DNA of 64,000 nucleotides from Erythrobacter sp. AP23. GTDB taxonomy: Bacteria > Pseudomonadota > Alphaproteobacteria > Sphingomonadales > Sphingomonadaceae. The notes below the pieces were generated by a model. The model did no database searches, was not told the origin of the DNA, and saw only the letters and a list, made by a program, of their open reading frames with translations. The stretch lies in contig NZ_LNBY01000001.1 in the NCBI RefSeq assembly GCF_001542855.1, positions 1 through 64,000 on the forward strand, read 5' to 3'. A program made the translations under genes and the position numbers. Position 1 is the first letter of the stretch, and each line of letters starts with the position of its first letter. This document shows, in pieces, positions 35,527-43,077 of this stretch.

Positions 35527-37485
35527 TCAGCTCGATTGGGCTTTCTTGACGATTTCTTCCCGATCTTGTTCGAACTTCAGATCGTTCACGTCCGGCTTGC
35601 GTGTCATTCGCCAGAAAGCGTCGTTGCGCCAGGGAGTGATGGCCACCACTCTGCCCTTCGAATTGCGATACCAATTCTCCGTTCCCGGGTGGGTCCAGAC
35701 CAGTTTATCGTGTGCCTCATCAATTTTGCGCAGATAGTCTTCGTAGACCTTGTCGCGCACTTCCACCGTTTGTGCGCCCCTGTTGCTGGCCGAAAGAATT
35801 ACCTCACCAGCGAAATGCATCTGGTTTTCAATATTGCGAATCATGCTGCCGCCGTGGCCCGAGCCGACATTCGGTCCAAGGAGGATGAAGAAATTGGGGA
35901 AACCTGGCACCAGCGTCCCCAGATACGCCGCAGCGTCATCTTCGCCCCATTTCTCGCGCAGGACCTCCCCACCGAGACCGATGATGTCATAGGAGCCTAG
36001 GACATTCGTCGTTTGAAATCCTGTCGCCAGGATGATGACATCAGCCTCTACGGTCTCTCCCGAGGAGGAATAGAGCGTGCTTCCTTCGACTCGAGCCAAA
36101 TGCTCGGGGATGAGTTTGACATTCGGCTTCTTGATCGTGCGATACCAGCCGTTGTCGAGTAGCATCCGTTTCGCGAAAGGCGGATAGTCAGGCAACACGT
36201 GCTCGATCAGGTCGGGTCTATCTTCCAGCTCTTCATGCACATAGCGCGTGAAGGCCCGGCGATGGCCATCGTTGATCTTGTTTACCGCGCGCTCCGGATG
36301 TTTCCATTGCGGATCCCGGAACAGTGTGCCGTGCACCCTGTCGTTGAAGGTCCAAGACAGGCGTTGTTCGAGCCAGGCACGGTAGAGCGGCACCACTTGC
36401 ATAAGATAGCGCACGCCGTCTGGGATTGTCTTTCTGAACTGCGGGAAAGGCGCAGCCCATTGCTTCGATCGTGCAAAGAGAGTCAGACTCTCGACTTCGT
36501 CGGCAATGGCAGGCGCGACCTGCATACCCGAGGCGCCGTTGCCGATCACGGCGACCCGTTTCCCGGCAAGGTCGACATCACTCGGCCAGCGACTGGTATG
36601 ATAAATTTCTCCGGCGAAGCGATCGAGACCCTCTATATTGGGGTATTTGGGAATATTGAGAATGCCGACTGCGCTGAAGAGATAGTCTGCACTGTGAGTC
36701 TCGCGCTTGCCGTCCGGTGCGGTGACCGTGACGTCCCATCTCTCGCTGGTATCATTCCAGCGCGCCTCTTCCACATGCGTGTTGAACCGCGCGCTTTCGT
36801 AAAGGCCGAACTCTCGCGCGGTATCGAGCAGATAGTTCTCGATCTCATCACGCAATGGAAAATACATCGACCAGTCGTTCGGTCGACAGGAGAATGTGTA
36901 AGTGAGCGACGGGGTATCGACCCCACAGCCAGGGTAGCGATTTTCGAACCAGGTGCCGCCGAAATCCTCGTTCTTTTCGAACAGCGTGTAAGGGATTCCA
37001 AGATTGTTGAGTTCGATACCTGCACAGATACCCGACACACCACCACCAATGACGATCGCGGTTTTTCCCGCGCTCTCGATACTGTCCAGGCCCGATGCCT
37101 TATCGTAGTCCATTCCGGCCGCAATGATGTCGCCATATTCCTCGGGCACCTCCTCGGTCATCGCAACACTCAGCATCTGCGCGAGCTCGGCGTTGCCGGG
37201 ACGAGGAACCGCCAGTGGCGCACCGCCCAGCCACCGGTCGATCGCCTCGGCTGCCGATGCACGGATTTCGTCCTGCACCTTTTCGGGCAACTGACCGCTG
37301 TCGTTGTCATCGAGGCCCGGCGAACGCTTCGGAGCATAAGGTTCCTCAAGCCAGCGCTGTTCGCCGGTCATCTGGTAGAGAACCATCAACAGTGCCGGAA
37401 TGTTCGCCTTGGCAATTCCCTGCTTGAGGAGATCGCGATCAATCTCTTCCGCGCGGACCGGTCGTTCGGAGAAGGGCTGGCTCAT
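35527..37485 (-). CDS. Baeyer-Villiger monooxygenase (HAPMO-like, type I)
   Basis: A 652-residue FAD/NADPH enzyme that inserts oxygen next to a ketone, giving an ester or lactone. An N-terminal extension of about 140 residues, as in 4-hydroxyacetophenone monooxygenase, precedes the FAD loop IGGGVSG (146-152). The Baeyer-Villiger fingerprint FAGEIYHTSRWP lies at 290-301 and the NADPH loop IGNGASG at 314-320. The family match is to large type I enzymes for ketones including aryl and long-chain ones; the actual substrate is open. It is 63 bp downstream of the acyl-CoA ligase gene and belongs to the four-gene minus operon. Confidence 0.91.
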   Translation of the reverse strand: MSQPFSERPVRAEEIDRDLLKQGIAKANIPALLMVLYQMTGEQRWLEEPYAPKRSPGLDDNDSGQLPEKVQDEIRASAAEAIDRWLGGAPLAVPRPGNAELAQMLSVAMTEEVPEEYGDIIAAGMDYDKASGLDSIESAGKTAIVIGGGVSGICAGIELNNLGIPYTLFEKNEDFGGTWFENRYPGCGVDTPSLTYTFSCRPNDWSMYFPLRDEIENYLLDTAREFGLYESARFNTHVEEARWNDTSERWDVTVTAPDGKRETHSADYLFSAVGILNIPKYPNIEGLDRFAGEIYHTSRWPSDVDLAGKRVAVIGNGASGMQVAPAIADEVESLTLFARSKQWAAPFPQFRKTIPDGVRYLMQVVPLYRAWLEQRLSWTFNDRVHGTLFRDPQWKHPERAVNKINDGHRRAFTRYVHEELEDRPDLIEHVLPDYPPFAKRMLLDNGWYRTIKKPNVKLIPEHLARVEGSTLYSSSGETVEADVIILATGFQTTNVLGSYDIIGLGGEVLREKWGEDDAAAYLGTLVPGFPNFFILLGPNVGSGHGGSMIRNIENQMHFAGEVILSASNRGAQTVEVRDKVYEDYLRKIDEAHDKLVWTHPGTENWYRNSKGRVVAITPWRNDAFWRMTRKPDVNDLKFEQDREEIVKKAQSS

Positions 37486-37548
37486 TGCTTATTTATTCCC
37501 GGCATTCGGGGCGGCCTGCAGCGACCGCCTGTTTTAAAGGTGTTGGCT

Positions 37549-39174
37549 TCATGAATTGAAGCTCTCTCTGCGGACGCGCAGGCCCGCAGCCTCGCGGTCC
37601 CACGTATCGTCGGTAATTCCCTCGCTACGCAGCTCTGCCTTCATCACCTTTGCGGAAGGCGTTTTGGGCAACTCCTCGAGGATTCTCACGTAACGAGGGA
37701 CCATGAAGTAGGGCATGGTCTCGATAAGAAACTCTGCAAGGTTTTGCGGGTCGATCGACTTTCCGGGTACTGGCGCCACAACGACCATGACTTCGTCTTC
37801 GGAATACTCGCTGGGAACAGCGATGGCCGCTGCTTCGCGCACAGCGGGATGGCGGCAGACGTCAGCTTCTACCTCGAAGGACGAGATATTCTCGCCGCGC
37901 CTCCGGATGGCATCCTTTACCCGGTCAACAAAATAGAAGTATCCGTCCTCGTCCCGGCGGAATGCATCGCCCGTATGAAACCAGCCATTGCGCCAGGCTT
38001 CAGCAGTCGCTTCAGGATTGGCATTGTAGCCGCTGTTCATCGCCCAGGGTCTATCGGTCCGAACCAGCATCTCGCCGATTTCGCCGATCGACACCTCGCA
38101 ATCGTTCGTATCCACCAGACGGACCTCAACTCCGTCGCGAACGGTTCCGCAGGTTCCGATCTTGATCGGATTTGCTTCCGATACGATCGGGGAAGAAATC
38201 TCCGTCATGTTGAAGATCGTGTAGATGTCGACGCCGAAGCGTTCCGTGAATGCAGGGGCATCGCCGGTTAAGGGAACCATGAAGGCCTTGTTCACTGTAT
38301 GATCCCGGTCTCCAGGTCCTGGCTCCGCCTTGAGCAGGAATGTTGCCATTACGCCGAGCAGAAACACGACGGTTGACTGGGTGGCTTTCGCGACAGACCA
38401 GAACTCATCAGTCGAGAAATTGTCGATCATTGCCACTGATGCACCGCGCGCCAGCATGACGAACGGAGGACCCATGCCACCGATATGGAAGATTGGAGCA
38501 ACGCACATGTACCTGTCGTCTTCGCCCACCATCGGCCAGGATTCCGGCCCGGCGTTGGAGAACATGTGCAGATAGGAGGACAGCACCCCCTTCGACGGGC
38601 CAGTCGTACCCGACGTGTAGATAATCGATTGAATGTCCCAGGGCTCGATCGGTCGATCGAGAGGAAGCGGATCGTTCTCATCGCCAGATAGCGAATCGAA
38701 ACGGGTGACCGGCAATTTCGCGCAATCCGCGTCCCCGTTCGTTGTGACGACCAACTGCTCCACCTTCGCCAGATCGATTTCCGACAAGCGTGGCAGCAGG
38801 TCTGGATGCACCAGCAGAAAACGCGCTCCAGAATTCGCAATCACGTGTTGCAGTAGGCTGCCCCGGTATGCAGTATTGAAGGGAACGAAAACCGCGCCAA
38901 TGTAATTGATAGCGTAGAAAGCGAGCAGAGCGTCGGGCCCATTCGGCAACCATACGGCTACATGCTCACCCTGGCGAATTCCAAGGTCGCGGAGCCCCGC
39001 AGCTTTGGCCCGGACTCTCTTCTGCAATTCAGCGAATGTCCATTCATCGCCATCGGCAAAAACCACATGCGCCTTTTCCGGTCGCTCGGCTGCCCATCTG
39101 TCGACAAGATAGCGCAGGACGCATACATCGCGGTTCGGAATACGCGGATCGGCGAAATCATCTTCCTTGGCCAC
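37549..39174 (-). CDS. AMP-forming acyl-CoA synthetase
   Basis: A 541-residue ANL-superfamily ligase that activates a carboxylic acid to its CoA thioester through an acyl-adenylate. Motif P is IIYTSGTTGPSKGVLSSY, and AFRRDEDGYFYFVDRVKDAIRRRGENISSFEVE contains the hinge and DRxKD region. The C-terminal catalytic Lys is in TPSAKVMKAEL. GTG 39174 is chosen because GGGAGGGA lies directly upstream and 13 bp separate it from the dehydrogenase stop. The substrate is likely a product of the oxygenases in this cluster. It is closer in style to CaiC/long-chain ligases than to acetyl-CoA synthetase. Confidence 0.9.
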   Translation of the reverse strand: MAKEDDFADPRIPNRDVCVLRYLVDRWAAERPEKAHVVFADGDEWTFAELQKRVRAKAAGLRDLGIRQGEHVAVWLPNGPDALLAFYAINYIGAVFVPFNTAYRGSLLQHVIANSGARFLLVHPDLLPRLSEIDLAKVEQLVVTTNGDADCAKLPVTRFDSLSGDENDPLPLDRPIEPWDIQSIIYTSGTTGPSKGVLSSYLHMFSNAGPESWPMVGEDDRYMCVAPIFHIGGMGPPFVMLARGASVAMIDNFSTDEFWSVAKATQSTVVFLLGVMATFLLKAEPGPGDRDHTVNKAFMVPLTGDAPAFTERFGVDIYTIFNMTEISSPIVSEANPIKIGTCGTVRDGVEVRLVDTNDCEVSIGEIGEMLVRTDRPWAMNSGYNANPEATAEAWRNGWFHTGDAFRRDEDGYFYFVDRVKDAIRRRGENISSFEVEADVCRHPAVREAAAIAVPSEYSEDEVMVVVAPVPGKSIDPQNLAEFLIETMPYFMVPRYVRILEELPKTPSAKVMKAELRSEGITDDTWDREAAGLRVRRESFNS

Positions 39175-39187
39175 GTCGTTCCCTCCC

Positions 39188-40366
39188 TCAAGCTGCCAGT
39201 CGCAGTATTTCCATGATATCGTCCGCCGTCTTGACAGGCCTGGGGTTGGTTCTCCCCCAGATGTCGAGAAGCGTATATTCGGATACCTGCTGGAAGCGCG
39301 CTTCATCGACCCCGACCTCCCCGAGGGTGCGCGGCATCCCAAGATTTCGGATGAATGCGTCGAGTGCCTCCGCCGCAGTTGGATGGGTGTTACCGAGAAC
39401 AGATAGTGTTCGTTTTTGCCGACTGTCGTCGTACTCAGCGTTCCACTGCAGCACGTAAGGCGCCATCACGCACGAGCAGTAGCCGTGCGGCACGTCACAG
39501 GTCCCTCCCAGGATGTGGCCGATCGCGTGACTGGCGCCCATCGGCACTCCCCCAATGATGCTGATCATGGATTGCCATGCGCCGATCTGGCATTTGAGAC
39601 GACCTTCCAGGTCGTTAGGGTCAGCCTTCACTCGGGGTAGTCCTTCAACCAGCAGCTTTAGTGCGCTTTCTGCGAGACCATCGGCGAAATCGTTCGATTT
39701 ATCGGAAGAAAGCGTCTCGACGGCATGATCGACCGACCGCACTCCAGTGGACAGCCATAGCCATTCAGGCGTGTGCACGGTGATCTCAGGATCGAGAACC
39801 ACCATGACCGGAGCCATGTTGCGGTGCTCGTATCCTTGCTTGTGCTGCGTTTCCTCGTCGGTAGCGCCTGAAAGTGCATTGAATTCGCCGCCAGACAACG
39901 TGGTCGGCACACATATTACAGGAATATCCGGCCCAACCGTAATTGGATTGATGACCTCACCGTCGTCGGTGACGTAAGTACGGAGCGGCTCGAAATCCTC
40001 GACCGTGCGAACGTCGTGTTTGATGAGCAGACTGACGATCTTGGCTGCATCGGTTGTCGATCCCCCGCCAATCGATACGATCAGATCGGCGCCCGCTTCA
40101 CGTGCAGCATTCGCCGCCTTAAGCACATCGGCCCGCGGCGCGTGCGGCGCAACGCCACTGAAGGTCGCAGCGTGTCGTTTGCCAAGCGCGTTTTCGATCT
40201 TCGAAATCTCGTCAGTCTTCTCCCTGAGGGTGCTGGATGCGAGAAGAAAGACCTTGTTGCATGCCATGGCTTCAGCCTGGTCCAGCAGTGCTTGGCCGGC
40301 GGGCTGGCCCATTGTTACCCGCTCCGTCCGCGTAAAACGCAGTTCGCTAGGTGTGACGGTTCCCAT
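39188..40366 (-). CDS. Iron-containing alcohol dehydrogenase family protein
   Basis: A 392-residue group III (Fe-ADH) dehydrogenase. The N-terminal nucleotide fold has VSIGGGSTTDAAK (about residues 94-106). Metal ligands lie in RSVDHAVE, GASHAIGHILGG and DVPHGYCSCV. The phrase PTTLSGGEFNALSGATDE recalls maleylacetate reductases and related enzymes. It could oxidise an alcohol from the P450 or reduce a ketone. It is the first gene of the minus operon, and operator site 3 lies 75 bp before its start. Confidence 0.87.
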   Translation of the reverse strand: MGTVTPSELRFTRTERVTMGQPAGQALLDQAEAMACNKVFLLASSTLREKTDEISKIENALGKRHAATFSGVAPHAPRADVLKAANAAREAGADLIVSIGGGSTTDAAKIVSLLIKHDVRTVEDFEPLRTYVTDDGEVINPITVGPDIPVICVPTTLSGGEFNALSGATDEETQHKQGYEHRNMAPVMVVLDPEITVHTPEWLWLSTGVRSVDHAVETLSSDKSNDFADGLAESALKLLVEGLPRVKADPNDLEGRLKCQIGAWQSMISIIGGVPMGASHAIGHILGGTCDVPHGYCSCVMAPYVLQWNAEYDDSRQKRTLSVLGNTHPTAAEALDAFIRNLGMPRTLGEVGVDEARFQQVSEYTLLDIWGRTNPRPVKTADDIMEILRLAA

Positions 40367-40440
40367 TCTCGCATCCTCTCAGTTGTGCCCATGTCCGCCT
40401 TGAGGCGGATCATGTTTTCGATAGTGACATCCGAAACGTC

Positions 40441-40452
40441 TACTGGCTAGTA
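40441..40452. promoter_or_regulatory. TetR-type operator, site 3
   Basis: TACTGGCTAGTA, again one base off the palindrome. It lies in the 123-bp region between the divergent starts of the iron dehydrogenase operon and the AMACR-like gene, next to an AT-rich stretch, TATATTTTTT (40451-40460). Confidence 0.76.
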
Positions 40453-40489
40453 TATTTTTTAACTTGCGGGAATAATTTTGGAGGACGGC

Positions 40490-41620
40490 ATGGGTGCTGG
40501 CGACGCTGATACAGATAGCAATGAGGCGCGGCGGCAGATGCCGCTGGAAGGCGTCAAGGTGCTGGAGTTTACAGGCCTTGGGCCAACCCCGTTCGGTGCA
40601 ATGATGCTCTGCGACCTCGGGGCCAGCGGCATTCGGATCGAACGGGCTGGAGCGACAAATCCGCTTGGAGGGGATCCGAAGTTCGACTTTCTTTTCCGGG
40701 GTAGGCCTTCGCTCGAACTGGATATCAAGTCGCAGGATGGCTTGGAGAAAATCCTTTACCTGGTCCAAGAAGCGGACGTGCTAATCGAAGGATACCGGCC
40801 CGGAACGATGGAGCGCCTTGGTCTGGGGCCGGACCGGCTCTGCGAGATCAACGAACGGCTGGTCTACGCTCGGATGAGTGGGTGGGGTCAGGAAGGCCCG
40901 CTAAGCCAGAAGGCCGGTCATGACATAAACTATCTGGCATTGAGTGGCGGACTTAACCCTATCGGGCCTTTCGATCGTACGCCGACCCCACCTCTGAACC
41001 TCGTCGGCAATTTCGGGGGTGGCGGGATGTTCATGGTGGTTGGAGTACTGGCCGCTCTAAACGAGAGGCAACGCTCGGGCAGGGGGCAGGTCCTCGATGT
41101 CGCCATGATCGACGGGATCAGTGTTCTCTTAACACAGCTGTCCGGTTGGATGCAGATGGGCCAGTGGAATCCCGGGCGTGGAGGCAACCTGCTAGACGGC
41201 AGCGCCTACTTCTATCGGTGCTATGAAACCGCCGACGGACGCCATATTGCGGTGGGGGCGCTCGAGAGACAGTTCCACGACGCCTTCCTCACCGGCCTTG
41301 GTTTCGATCCTTTGGACTTCGACGACTACCTCAACCCCGAGCACTGGGCTTCGCGCGCTGAGTTACTGGGACCCGTGATCAAGACAAAGACCATGACCGA
41401 GTGGGAAGTTGCCTTCGCGGGATTGGACGCATGCGTTACACCCGTTCTAACCTTGGAAGAGGCGTCCCGAAGCGAGACCAACCGAACGCGCGGTTCCATC
41501 ATCGCGACAGACTTGTCCTTCCAACCACGGCCCGCGCCGCGTTTCAGCTCCTCAAGTTTGCGATATCCCGACGAAACGGTGACTGCTTCCCCAGCAAACG
41601 GTTGGCCTCCCGATTGGTGA
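40490..41620 (+). CDS. CaiB/AMACR-family CoA enzyme with Asp-to-Asn change
   Basis: A 376-residue family III CoA-transferase fold protein, closest in wording to alpha-methylacyl-CoA racemases, which epimerise 2-methyl-branched acyl-CoA for beta-oxidation. Family marks are LEFTGLGPTPFGAMMLCDLGA (25-45) and AGHDINYLALSG with the active-site His144. The racemase partner Asp, normally in (A/G)DFGGG, is Asn174 here (LVGNFGGGGMF, codon AAT). ATG 40490 has GGAGG 6-10 bases upstream. It may be a one-way epimerase, a transferase or an inactive variant. It is divergent from the minus operon and shares operator site 3. Confidence 0.86.
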   Translation: MGAGDADTDSNEARRQMPLEGVKVLEFTGLGPTPFGAMMLCDLGASGIRIERAGATNPLGGDPKFDFLFRGRPSLELDIKSQDGLEKILYLVQEADVLIEGYRPGTMERLGLGPDRLCEINERLVYARMSGWGQEGPLSQKAGHDINYLALSGGLNPIGPFDRTPTPPLNLVGNFGGGGMFMVVGVLAALNERQRSGRGQVLDVAMIDGISVLLTQLSGWMQMGQWNPGRGGNLLDGSAYFYRCYETADGRHIAVGALERQFHDAFLTGLGFDPLDFDDYLNPEHWASRAELLGPVIKTKTMTEWEVAFAGLDACVTPVLTLEEASRSETNRTRGSIIATDLSFQPRPAPRFSSSSLRYPDETVTASPANGWPPDW

Positions 41621-41650
41621 CCACTGCTTACTTAACTGGGTGGTAGGCCG

Positions 41651-41752
41651 GTGAATGACTTCGATTTTTCTGCCGGACTCGAAGTAGGCGGTCAGGCGAT
41701 TGGATTCCTAGGCGCAGTCCGGCGAGCAGTTCGAGGCGAGCCCACGCAATAG
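41651..41752 (+). pseudogene. Possible 5' remnant of an acyl-CoA dehydrogenase gene
   Basis: A GTG-started 33-codon frame beginning NDFDFSAGLEV and then GFLGAVRRAVRGE, ended by TAG. The opening resembles the N-terminus of acyl-CoA dehydrogenases (xFDFSxExxxLxxxxRxFL). It lies 30 bp after the AMACR-like gene, where a beta-oxidation gene would fit. The match is short and weak. The remaining 41753-42004 shows no gene. Confidence 0.25.
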
Positions 41753-42004
41753 TCTCTAGAGGCAATCGCTGCAGAAGAAGACTCGCACTTCAAATGCTTG
41801 TAATTGTTACATTCCTTGAAGTTTCGGGCACATCAAAATTTGCCCCCAAAGCTTGCCCCAGGATTAATTGTTGGCACCGATTTGATGCCGGAATCGTCCT
41901 CATTCGTCCTGAAGAATTCGACTGAGTTCAGTCGAAGCAATCCTTGCCGCTCGCAAACTTCACGAAAAGGCACGGCAAAATTCGCAGTCCGGAAAAAGCC
42001 GTTT

Positions 42005-43075
42005 TTACTGCGAAGAACCCTCAATGCGTTTGACCTTCTCGCTGAATTGAATCAGCCGTTCTGGTTCCGAGGCAAACCATGCGTAGCTTCCCCACGCCAA
42101 TGTGCCGACTGTCTTCCGAAAAGTTGCCGAGCCGCGATCGAGGAATGCCGTGACGAAAGCGACATTCACAGGTGCAAATCCTGCCTTGTCAGCTAGCTTG
42201 AGCAGTGCAGTCTTGCGCGCCTCATTTACCGGACCGTCAGTGTGAACCACTTCGACGAAAACCAGTAAGGGGTGAATTGGGCCGAGATCGACCAAAACGA
42301 TGTCTGGCAAGCTCTTTTCCGCGGGGATGGTCAGCCCGATTGCTTTCGCCAATTCGTCATCCCGCGCAACGACCTTATTGCCGCTTTCGCTGAGCGTGAT
42401 GACACCCGGCTTATCGAGGAATGTTGGAGCAAAAACCTCGATGACGGCTTTCGAAATATCGGAACTTGGTCCAGTCGACATTCGTCGCGTTTCGCCATTC
42501 GAGAAAGTGACCAGCTGGTGATCGCCTCCTGCCGCAGCTCCCCGTCGAACGATGGCAATCCGCGCTAATGCGCCCGCGTTGAGATACTTCTTCTGCCAAG
42601 CATCGATTTTGGCTTTGAGCACTGCCTCAGACAGCGCCGGATCAAGCAAGTCAGCAAAATCTGATTGAAGAGCGTATCGCCCAGCTGGAGAAGTTACGGC
42701 CACCCCCGGCTTGTCTAGTACGGCGCCGTTCGCGATCAGAGCATATCGGATAGTGTCATCACGAATGGACTCACGGGTGTTAACAGCATACCAACGACCG
42801 GGAATGTCGGTCTTGCTGGGCTTCATGGAATCCTTGGCCCATTGCTCTCTCACGGTGTCGGTTGTTTGTGCGGCCTGAGTGTCGGTCATTCTTGTGACCT
42901 GGTCAGGGCGTATCCACCGTTCTCTGCCTTCGACGGCGCCAACGTACTGCATGACAAATATGGTCTTTGCCGCGATCTCCCAAATCGAGTGCTCACGGTT
43001 TGGCGAACCCTCAGGGAATATCAGCGGAAGTCGGCGGTGAATTTCACTCCAAGTGGTAAGTGGCGGTAGGCTCAT
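42005..43075 (-). CDS. BsuBI/PstI-family type II restriction endonuclease
   Basis: A 356-residue restriction enzyme. The N-terminal helical domain (about 1-170) opens with a BsuBI/PstI-style region (YVGAVEGRERWIRPDQVTRM). The C-terminal catalytic part has PDIVLVDLG (257-265), VFVEVVHTDGPVNEARK (272-288) and AWGSYAWFASEP near the end, which are the PD-(D/E)xK core of this family. It should cut unmethylated DNA. PstI and BsuBI recognise CTGCAG; the site here is inferred only by family. The gene starts 2 bp after its partner methyltransferase, so methylase is made first. Confidence 0.9.
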   Translation of the reverse strand: MSLPPLTTWSEIHRRLPLIFPEGSPNREHSIWEIAAKTIFVMQYVGAVEGRERWIRPDQVTRMTDTQAAQTTDTVREQWAKDSMKPSKTDIPGRWYAVNTRESIRDDTIRYALIANGAVLDKPGVAVTSPAGRYALQSDFADLLDPALSEAVLKAKIDAWQKKYLNAGALARIAIVRRGAAAGGDHQLVTFSNGETRRMSTGPSSDISKAVIEVFAPTFLDKPGVITLSESGNKVVARDDELAKAIGLTIPAEKSLPDIVLVDLGPIHPLLVFVEVVHTDGPVNEARKTALLKLADKAGFAPVNVAFVTAFLDRGSATFRKTVGTLAWGSYAWFASEPERLIQFSEKVKRIEGSSQ

Positions 43076-43077
43076 GA

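Noticed and set aside
36199..37554. A 451-codon open frame opposite the Baeyer-Villiger monooxygenase gene
   Set aside because: It is the antisense shadow of a clear flavoprotein gene, lacks a recognisable motif and has no ribosome site.
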